This document shows positions 1 to 4,923 of a DNA stretch of 11,767 nucleotides, piece after piece. Source of the DNA: an uncultured Clostridia bacterium (GTDB lineage Bacteria > Bacillota > Clostridia > Oscillospirales > CAG-272); contig CAMOHW010000012.1 in NCBI GenBank assembly GCA_946615525.1, positions 1 to 11,767 on the forward strand, read 5' to 3'. Each line of letters opens with the position of its first letter. The first letter of the stretch is position 1. The translations under genes and the position numbers were made by a program. The notes beneath the pieces were generated by a model, which saw only the letters and a list, made by a program, of their open reading frames with translations, ran no database searches and was not told the origin of the DNA.

Positions 1-68
1 TGCAAGTCAAAAAAGGGATTTTTTTGAAAAAAAGAGACAAAAAAAGAAAAAGAAAAAGCAAAAAAACA

Positions 69-97
69 TTGCAAAAATTGCCAAAAGGTGCTAAAAT
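69..97 (+). promoter_or_regulatory. Sigma-A-type promoter for the small membrane protein gene
   Basis: A -35 box TTGCAA (69-74) and a -10 box TAAAAT (92-97) are separated by exactly 17 bases. The preceding 60 bases are strongly A-rich, which could act as an UP element. Predicted transcription start is near 104, giving a leader of about 58 bases before the ATG at 162. The same TTGCAAAA start and 17-base spacing recur at 4848 and 10803. Confidence 0.6.
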
Positions 98-118
98 AAA
101 ATTGAGCGGAGAAGTTGA

Positions 119-193
119 ATGAAAAATCCGCAAATTCTACACGGCAAAGGGGGAAAACGGGATGGCAAACCAAAAATTGACTGCGACTTATGA
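119..193 (+). CDS. Possible 24-residue upstream ORF overlapping the next gene
   Basis: An ATG at 119 is preceded by GGAGAA (108-113) at a good ribosome-binding distance. It opens a 24-codon reading frame ending in TGA at 191-193. The frame differs from that of the gene starting at 162, so the two overlap by 32 bases. The peptide is basic (many Lys and Gly) and resembles nothing I recognise. It could be a regulatory leader peptide or chance. The downstream gene has its own Shine-Dalgarno-like run (149-153), so it does not need this ORF. Confidence 0.25.
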   Translation: MKNPQILHGKGGKRDGKPKIDCDL

Positions 194-407
194 AGGGCTG
201 GACAAGATCGTAAAAATCATTCTTCAACTCTTTTTCGGATGGGTGATCGGTGGTGTTTACCGCATCATTCGCTATACCGAAACAAAGAACATTGTAACGC
301 TGGTTGTCGGCATTATCTGCCTGCTTCCGGGTCCGGATGCTGTTGCATGGGTCGTTGACATCGTTACCGAGGCGGCATACAACCGCATCAACATTCTGGC
401 AGACTGA
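162..407 (+). CDS. Small two-helix membrane protein, uncharacterised
   Basis: This is an 81-residue protein of unknown function. Residues 17-35 (KIILQLFFGWVIGGVYRI) and 44-66 (IVTLVVGIICLLPGPDAVAWVV) look like two membrane segments, joined by a short basic and polar turn (RYTETKN) with a PGPD kink in the second. There is no signal peptidase site and no catalytic motif. The ATG at 162 follows a G-rich ribosome binding site (149-153) with eight bases between them. The gene stands alone behind its own promoter (69-97) and ends at a shared terminator (415-452), converging on the transporter gene. It loosely recalls small stress-type membrane proteins, but I cannot assign a family. That it is a real gene is supported by the promoter, ribosome binding site and terminator together. 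Confidence 0.75.
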   Translation: MANQKLTATYEGLDKIVKIILQLFFGWVIGGVYRIIRYTETKNIVTLVVGIICLLPGPDAVAWVVDIVTEAAYNRINILAD

Positions 408-414
408 ATGTATC

Positions 415-452
415 AAAAAAAGACCCGTTCCAGTGGGAACGGGTCTTTTTTC
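415..452. terminator. Bidirectional intrinsic terminator between convergent genes
   Basis: A perfect 11-base-pair stem, AGACCCGTTCC (421-431) with GGAACGGGTCT (436-446), closes a four-base loop. A-runs lie on the left and T-runs on the right, so the hairpin is followed by a U-tract in either direction. It lies just after the stop of the + gene (407) and just after the stop of the - gene (455). Confidence 0.92.
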
Positions 453-454
453 TA

Positions 455-1597
455 TCATTTCAAAAATGAGCAAAAGATCAAAAGGACGATCAAAAATGCG
501 AAATTGAACGCTGAAAACAGACCGATATAATAGCCCTTTTTGTTTGGGTTGTGGCGAATGTATTGGCGAAAAGTAATCAAACTGGCAAGCGAGGCGACCA
601 GCGTTCCGGTCCCGCCAATATTGACGCCGCGCAGCAAACTGCGGTAGTCACCGGTAAAACGCGAAAGCAGAATTGCCGACGGCACATTGCTGATGACCTG
701 GCAGGAAAGCGCACTGAAAATGAGCGTGTTCTTTTGCAAAAGGGTATCCAACAGGCGATGGACTGCTTCGATACGCGAAAGGTTGCCTGCAAAAATAAAA
801 AAGCAGAAAAAAGTAAACAAAAGTCCGTAATCCACTTGTCCAAGCGCCTTCCGGTCGGCGAAAAACAGTACCGCGGGAATGACGCAAAGCCCGATCCAAT
901 AGGGGATCACGCGGAACACAATGACAATGGAGAGCGCAAACAGTGCAAGATATAACACGGTTTTGGGCACCGGCAATTTTTCAGCTGGCGGGGTTTGCAG
1001 AGCAATGGGTTTGCGCGGGAGCAAGAAACAACAACCGATGATCAAGGCGATCGAAAGCAAAAACGGCGGAAACATGATGCCGAAAAATTCGCCGTCCGGA
1101 ATGTTGAAGTAGGAGTAAAGGTAAAGATTTTGCGGATTTCCGAACGGGGTAAGCATACCGCCCAGGTTTGCCGCAATGTTTTGCAGAATGAACACCGGAG
1201 CCATATAGCGCTCTGTTCCGGTGCTGGAAAGCACAAAATAGCCCAGCGGCAAAAAGGTCAAAAGTGCCATGTCGTTTGCAATGAGCATTGATCCGAGAAA
1301 GGTAATGCAGACCAGCGCAATGGCGGCAAGTCGCAAATTCCCGGTCAGTGCCACCATTTTTTCGGCAAGCAGGGAGAAGAAGCGGATGTTTTTCAAGGCG
1401 CAAACCACCGCCAATACGCAAAACAAACAGGTCAGCGTTTTCCAGTCAAAATAGGCGGCGTATTCCGCGTCCGGCGGGACGAGGAAGGATGTCACAACGG
1501 CAAGCACAAAAGCAATGCTCAAAACGGGGTTCCGTCGGGGGAATCCCAAAATCACCGAGCGGATCTTCTTCGCGCGTAAAGATGTTGTTTCGGACAT
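455..1597 (-). CDS. Anion permease-like transporter (ArsB/NhaD/SLC13, ion transporter superfamily)
   Basis: This polytopic inner-membrane protein (380 residues) is probably a secondary transporter. I count about 9-11 hydrophobic segments. The diagnostic features are two re-entrant-loop motifs in the two halves. The first half has NDMALLTFLPLG (108-119) and then PFGNPQNLYLYSYF (151-164). The second half has SNVPSAILLSRF (303-314) followed by GVNIGGTGTLVASLASLI (324-341). This pattern, with Asn-Pro and Gly-Gly-x-Gly-Thr turns, is typical of the citrate/arsenite/Na+-H+ (IT) superfamily, in which helix-hairpin tips bind substrate. At 380 residues it is somewhat shorter than many members (about 420-470). 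Substrate cannot be told: dicarboxylate, arsenite or another anion are all possible, and there is no arsenic gene nearby. No ordinary ribosome binding site precedes the ATG; GAGG lies 16 bases away. No strong separate promoter is visible, although TATAAA occurs at 1622-1627. Confidence 0.88.
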   Translation of the reverse strand: MSETTSLRAKKIRSVILGFPRRNPVLSIAFVLAVVTSFLVPPDAEYAAYFDWKTLTCLFCVLAVVCALKNIRFFSLLAEKMVALTGNLRLAAIALVCITFLGSMLIANDMALLTFLPLGYFVLSSTGTERYMAPVFILQNIAANLGGMLTPFGNPQNLYLYSYFNIPDGEFFGIMFPPFLLSIALIIGCCFLLPRKPIALQTPPAEKLPVPKTVLYLALFALSIVIVFRVIPYWIGLCVIPAVLFFADRKALGQVDYGLLFTFFCFFIFAGNLSRIEAVHRLLDTLLQKNTLIFSALSCQVISNVPSAILLSRFTGDYRSLLRGVNIGGTGTLVASLASLITFRQYIRHNPNKKGYYIGLFSAFNFAFLIVLLIFCSFLK

Positions 1598-1641
1598 AGG
1601 GGGTATTGAAAAACCTCACTTTTTATAGGATCTGACGCTAC

Positions 1642-1675
1642 AAACCGACCAAATCCAAAGCGGTTTGGTCGGTTT
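1642..1675 (-). terminator. Hairpin terminator of the four-gene operon
   Basis: AAACCGACCAAA (1642-1653) pairs with TTTGGTCGGTTT (1664-1675): 12 base pairs with a 10-base loop. It lies 20 bases past the stop of the YugP-like gene. On the minus strand the stem ends in TTT but lacks a long U-tract, so termination may be incomplete and allow read-through into the transporter. On the plus strand a T-rich run follows (1679-1690). Confidence 0.7.
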
Positions 1676-1694
1676 CATCTTTTTGATTTTGAAG

Positions 1695-2477
1695 TTAGTC
1701 TTTGGCGTTTTGTTGTGCTTTGGCAACAAGCTGCAAAACCCGCATGATCAGTTGCAACAGTTCCAAAATGATATCGTTTACATATTGGATGTTATAGAGC
1801 TTGAACAACTCTTTCATCATTCCAATTTCTTCATCGGTCGCCATATTTTCCTGTTTCAAAATCCGGCAAGCCCGATCCTGCGCCTTTTTCTCGGTCTTCA
1901 AGGTCATCACCGACAGCACAAAGGAAACGGCATAAATGCTCAACCCTAAAATCGAGGCAATCAAAGTTGCCACACCGGAAAAATTGAAGAAGAGGATGTC
2001 AATGATAACGCCAATGGCAATAATGGGAATGAATGCCAACGGGCCAAAATACATCAAGGGGGTCAAAATCACTCTTGCCCGCATATCTTTGTCGCCTTCT
2101 TTATCCAGAATGGCAAGAGCGGATTTTTGTGCTCCCATGGCAAGGGAAGTAATGCTGTTTTTATTGGTGGTCAGTCTTCTTAAACGCACTTTTTTGAAAT
2201 AGTGCGAGTAGCTGTTGCCAAACATCATGGAACCAACCACCGAAACTTTGATGTGTTGCAAACCGTGTTTGTCCAAAATCATTCTTGCCGCGTCTTTGCC
2301 CGAAAGGTTGCGGGAGTTGATTGTGCGGTTGAAGGTGAGATACTGAACGAACAACCAAATTGAGATACCCACCGAGATTGCGGCAACAATGGCGATCAGG
2401 CAACCGACAATAAAAATTGCCCATTGGAGTCCTGCCGAAACGTTTTGAAATTCTTCCATTCCTTGTAATAGTGGCAT
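1695..2477 (-). CDS. YugP-like membrane protein with missing HEXXH zinc site (pseudo-metallopeptidase)
   Basis: This 260-residue membrane protein matches the layout of the YugP-type membrane zinc metallopeptidases (Zn_peptidase_2). It has an N-terminal helix (about 18-48), a conserved start LSGKDAARMILDKHGL (58-73), a beta-rich stretch ending in KKVRLRRLT (95-103), two hairpin helices (about 137-164 and 168-193), EKKAQDRACRIL (196-207), and a final helix with YVNDIILELLQLIM (232-245). In active relatives as I remember them, the sequence after the beta stretch reads roughly S-x-A-A-H-E-C-G-H-A. Here it is SLAMGAQKSA (111-120), so both His and the catalytic Glu are replaced (G115, A116, S119). 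Glu196, in the place of a conserved Glu in relatives, remains. The protein probably binds or scaffolds rather than cuts. ATG 2477 has AGGAG nine bases upstream. It is the last gene of the operon, 42 bases after its neighbour. Confidence 0.75.
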   Translation of the reverse strand: MPLLQGMEEFQNVSAGLQWAIFIVGCLIAIVAAISVGISIWLFVQYLTFNRTINSRNLSGKDAARMILDKHGLQHIKVSVVGSMMFGNSYSHYFKKVRLRRLTTNKNSITSLAMGAQKSALAILDKEGDKDMRARVILTPLMYFGPLAFIPIIAIGVIIDILFFNFSGVATLIASILGLSIYAVSFVLSVMTLKTEKKAQDRACRILKQENMATDEEIGMMKELFKLYNIQYVNDIILELLQLIMRVLQLVAKAQQNAKD

Positions 2478-2519
2478 TTTTGTAATCTCCTATCTTATAT
2501 CTTAATTTTTTTGCAGATG

Positions 2520-3053
2520 CTATCGAATCCCCATCCGTTTCTGCAATCGGACGAGATAAAAGGTAATGATGCGTGTCAGGGCAAGGTCAAAGAGGACGAA
2601 TGCGGCAACGGCGCAAATATAGAGCAAAATCCAATACCAAACGCGGGGATCCCATTGCGTTCCCGGCGCAAACAAGAACCGAACGCCAAGAAAGATCAGC
2701 AATCCGGAAACATGAAGCCAAGCCAGTTTGATGACCCATGAAATTGTGAGAGGCAATCGCTCTACCAGCGCTTTGATCATGGGGTAATGCCCGAGGAACA
2801 AATAAAACAGTGCCGGCGTTTTTTGCGGCAGGAGCAAAAAAGCAAGACCGCCGGTTACCACCCAAATCATCCAGGGGTAGCCGCCGCGCATTTCAATGAC
2901 CGCATAAACGCAGAAAAACGAGGCAAGCGCCGCCATAGAAATATCCAGTGTTTCAAATAAGCTTCCAAGAGCCAGTAGAACAATACCCAGAGCGGAAAGC
3001 AGGGCGGAAAGTGTCAGGCAGATCGTTTGCCGGCGTATTTTTTCGGGTCTCAT
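2520..3053 (-). CDS. Uncharacterised multi-spanning membrane protein in DUF5685/J-protein operon
   Basis: The 177-residue product has about five or six hydrophobic segments (roughly 12-33, 36-53, 60-76, 79-91, 108-128 and 138-160), a basic N-terminus (RPEKIRR) and a basic C-terminal tail (VRLQKRMGIR). I choose the ATG at 3053 because it overlaps the stop of the J-protein gene as TGATG, the usual sign of translational coupling. An upstream ATG at 3086 would give 188 residues but would overlap the J-protein gene by 34 bases without a better ribosome binding site. There are no catalytic motifs. The conserved-looking parts are the polar GHYPMIKALVER (88-99) and the WDPRVWYW turn (134-141). I recall similar unnamed proteins in Clostridia beside Cys-tailed J-proteins. 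It could be the membrane partner of the J-protein. Confidence 0.8.
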   Translation of the reverse strand: MRPEKIRRQTICLTLSALLSALGIVLLALGSLFETLDISMAALASFFCVYAVIEMRGGYPWMIWVVTGGLAFLLLPQKTPALFYLFLGHYPMIKALVERLPLTISWVIKLAWLHVSGLLIFLGVRFLFAPGTQWDPRVWYWILLYICAVAAFVLFDLALTRIITFYLVRLQKRMGIR

Positions 3054-3679
3054 CAGCAACAGGGGATCAGGTCGCCGCCCATACACTCACAGCAACAGTC
3101 GGCGCAAATCAACGAGTTGCAAATGGTGCAGGCGTTGTTAAAACCGCTCGGCTGTGCGGTGCGGTAGCCCGAGGTGTCGTATGCCTGGCGGTTGACCTGG
3201 TCGCGCGCGGTCTGGTATTCCTGGTTGTAGGGATCCATCTCGCAGGCGCGCTCAAACAGCTTTTGCGCGTCCACAAAATAGCCGCGCTTAAACAGGACGC
3301 AACCGGTCAAAAAATGCCATTCGGCATTGCGGTCTTCGGGGGCAAATGCACGCAAGCGGCGGTCGGCTTCCCGAATTTGGTTGTTGTTGATCAGGATGCG
3401 GATCTCGGCAAACTGTGCGTTTGTCTGCGTGCCCGAATGGTAGGAGCTTCCGCTTCCTGTACCGGAAAAGCCGCTTGTTTCGGCTCCGGAGGCGCGCATT
3501 TTTTGAATTTGTTCGTAAGCGGCGTTGATCTCTTTCATTTTCTCGCTTGCAAGGTCGGCAAGGTCGCTGTCGCGGTAGCGGTCAGGGTGATATTTGCGGG
3601 CAAGTTCTCGGTATGCCTGTTTTACCTCCTCGTCGGTGGCGTCGGGGCGAATGCCGAGTGTCGAATACGGATCGGTCAT
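3053..3679 (-). CDS. J-domain (DnaJ-like) co-chaperone with TPR region and Cys-rich tail
   Basis: Residues 4-60 form a J domain with PYSTLGI at the start, helix II rich in Lys/Arg, the essential HPD tripeptide at 31-33 and helix III (SEKMKEINAAYEQI). It should therefore stimulate an Hsp70 (DnaK) ATPase. A Gly/Ser linker (about 64-84) leads to a TPR-like helical part (87-165, including GCVLFKRGYFVDAQKLFERA). The last 25 residues hold nine Cys (184, 187, 192, 195, 196, 197, 199, 207, 208) in a CxxC...CCCEC...CC pattern, which suggests metal or cluster binding. It is not DnaJ itself: the zinc-finger and client-binding domains are absent. Its ATG overlaps the DUF5685-like stop by four bases (ATGA), with GGAG ahead, and its own stop overlaps the next start. 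The three proteins are therefore probably made in fixed ratio. Confidence 0.9.
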   Translation of the reverse strand: MTDPYSTLGIRPDATDEEVKQAYRELARKYHPDRYRDSDLADLASEKMKEINAAYEQIQKMRASGAETSGFSGTGSGSSYHSGTQTNAQFAEIRILINNNQIREADRRLRAFAPEDRNAEWHFLTGCVLFKRGYFVDAQKLFERACEMDPYNQEYQTARDQVNRQAYDTSGYRTAQPSGFNNACTICNSLICADCCCECMGGDLIPCC

Positions 3680-4557
3680 TGGGGTTCTCCTTCTTTTGAA
3701 ATGTTGCTGGTCTGCGTCAATTTTTCGGACATTCTCGGAAGACCGACATAGAGAATATTTGCAATCAGTTCGCGCAATTCGGGTGTTGGGAAATTGTCCA
3801 TCAGTTCAAATGCGCGTCGGGCGGGGATCAAGGTTGCCGAAAGCCCGGTTTGCAATGCGTTCCGGTCGGCGGGCGTCGGATCGGATCCAAACAGCCGGAT
3901 GAGCGGATTGTATCTTCCTTTTTTGGCGTCCTGTTTCAAGTCATCGGCGGCATCGGCAAGGTAGATCCATCGACCGACCGAATTGCCGATCGCGGTGGCA
4001 ATGCGTGCCTTGTCGCCCTCAAATCCTTCGCTGAAAATGTCGGCAAGCAATGCTCCAAACACCTCGGCAGGCGCGTCGGCGCTGGCAAGTGTTTCATCCT
4101 GCTCGATCTCATGTAGTTTGGCAAGATGCGCGTTGATTTTTTGGTAGAGCTCCGGGTAGCGTTTTTTGGCTACGCGCACGGCTTTGTGGAAGAAAATGCG
4201 ACCCAACCAGGCGCGCAAACGGCGAAACCCGTGTTCGTCCTGCAAGTCGTCATCAATCTTTGCGGCAAGCAGCAAAGCGGAAGCATCGGCACAATAGGAA
4301 AGTTGAGGCGAATTCTTCACCTTCAACCGTTTGCGCCAGGGGTGAAGAAGACAACGGAACTTTTTGGTATCCGGCTTCTCTCCCGCCAGCGAGCAACGGA
4401 CCGCGGCAAGAAATACAAAATCATAACTCAAAGAAAGCCGCGAGCATTGCCCCGTGCAGGATCCCATTGCTTTGCAGAGCCCGCAGTAGTAGGCACGATA
4501 GCAATCCCACTCGCAAAGGCGCAGTTGAGGAGCGTCCACACGAATATAACCAAACAT
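3676..4557 (-). CDS. DUF5685-like Cys-rich protein, function unknown
   Basis: This 293-residue, mostly helical protein starts MFGYIRVDAPQLRL, which I associate with the clostridial family labelled DUF5685. Near the N-terminus six Cys are clustered (15, 19, 25, 28, 34, 38) around YRAYYCGLCKAMG, with further Cys at 55, 69 and 89. This fits a zinc or iron-sulfur site, though no partner is proven. Two acidic motifs stand out: DDDLQDE (102-108) and DAADDLKQDAKKGRYNPL (202-219). The second resembles the DxxxD...GR motif of squalene/phytoene synthases. No signal peptide or clear membrane helix is seen, so it is likely cytosolic. It is the first gene of the operon: ATG 4557 has GGGAG nine bases upstream and a promoter at 4590-4618. 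It is translationally coupled to the J-protein. The function is unknown; the family label is from memory. Confidence 0.8.
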   Translation of the reverse strand: MFGYIRVDAPQLRLCEWDCYRAYYCGLCKAMGSCTGQCSRLSLSYDFVFLAAVRCSLAGEKPDTKKFRCLLHPWRKRLKVKNSPQLSYCADASALLLAAKIDDDLQDEHGFRRLRAWLGRIFFHKAVRVAKKRYPELYQKINAHLAKLHEIEQDETLASADAPAEVFGALLADIFSEGFEGDKARIATAIGNSVGRWIYLADAADDLKQDAKKGRYNPLIRLFGSDPTPADRNALQTGLSATLIPARRAFELMDNFPTPELRELIANILYVGLPRMSEKLTQTSNISKEGEPQ

Positions 4558-4589
4558 ACAAGTACACTCCCTTTCTGCGTTCTATCCTT

Positions 4590-4618
4590 ATCATACCGCA
4601 TTTTATGAAAAAAAGCAA
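4590..4618 (-). promoter_or_regulatory. Promoter of the DUF5685/J-protein/YugP-like operon
   Basis: On the minus strand, -35 TTGCTT (4618-4613) and -10 TATGAT (4595-4590) are 17 bases apart. Transcription would start near 4583, leaving a leader of about 25 bases that carries the GGGAG ribosome binding site. Confidence 0.65.
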
Positions 4619-4847
4619 GTAGAAATCTAAAAAGAGAAAAAAAGTTACAATTTTTTCTCATTTTGCCTCCAAAACGAAAGCCCGTGAGGTGTAATACAGG
4701 ACAAGCCCTTTGCTTTTTTCAGCCCATGATCCTGCAAAAAGTGTCGAAAGAAAGAAAAAATATGCAGAAGCGGAAAATGCCGGTCGGAATATTTTGCTTT
4801 TTGACCGATAAAAACTCCCTTTTTTTCAAAAAATGTGAAAGTCCATC
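4619..4847. other. AT-rich divergent intergenic region, no gene seen
   Basis: The 366-base gap between the divergent starts at 4557 and 4924 holds the two promoters (4590-4618 and 4848-4876). Between them is AT-rich sequence with several A- or T-runs. A 71-codon open frame at 4663-4878 lacks a ribosome binding site and recognisable protein character, and it runs through the rightward promoter, so I do not call it. I found no convincing operator, riboswitch or small RNA. Confidence 0.5.
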
Positions 4848-4876
4848 TTGCAAAATGGTAATAATTATGTTAAAAT
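4848..4876 (+). promoter_or_regulatory. Promoter of the uL15-domain / InlB-repeat operon
   Basis: -35 TTGCAA (4848-4853) and -10 TAAAAT (4871-4876) are separated by 17 bases. Predicted start is near 4883, just before a perfect hairpin (4887-4904) in the short leader. Confidence 0.7.
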
Positions 4877-4886
4877 AAATATATAT

Positions 4887-4904
4887 CTCCGAATCTATTC
4901 GGAG
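4887..4904 (+). promoter_or_regulatory. 5' leader hairpin ahead of the uL15-domain gene
   Basis: CTCCGAA (4887-4893) pairs perfectly with TTCGGAG (4898-4904) across a four-base loop, within a few bases of the predicted mRNA 5' end. The 3' arm contains a GGAG. A second GGAGG (4911-4915), the one correctly spaced from the GTG start, stays free. The hairpin could protect the 5' end or tune translation. Confidence 0.45.
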
Positions 4905-4923
4905 GGGAACGGAGGCAAGAATC

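Noticed and set aside
7..27. A/T hairpin near the left edge as a terminator of an upstream gene
   Set aside because: The stem is TCAAAAAA with TTTTTTGA, almost all A-T pairs, in a generally A-rich stretch, so it is too weak to call. The upstream gene is outside the window.
3054..3086. Upstream ATG at 3086 as the start of the small membrane protein
   Set aside because: It would overlap the J-protein gene by 34 bases with no better ribosome binding site, while the ATG at 3053 overlaps the stop in the TGATG form typical of coupling.
2948..3751. A 267-codon plus-strand frame over the J-protein gene
   Set aside because: The J domain with HPD on the minus strand is decisive. The Val/Ala/Gly-rich translation of the plus frame is a shadow.
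4663..4878. A 71-codon plus-strand frame in the divergent intergenic region
   Set aside because: It has no ribosome binding site, crosses the promoter at 4848-4876 and its peptide looks random.
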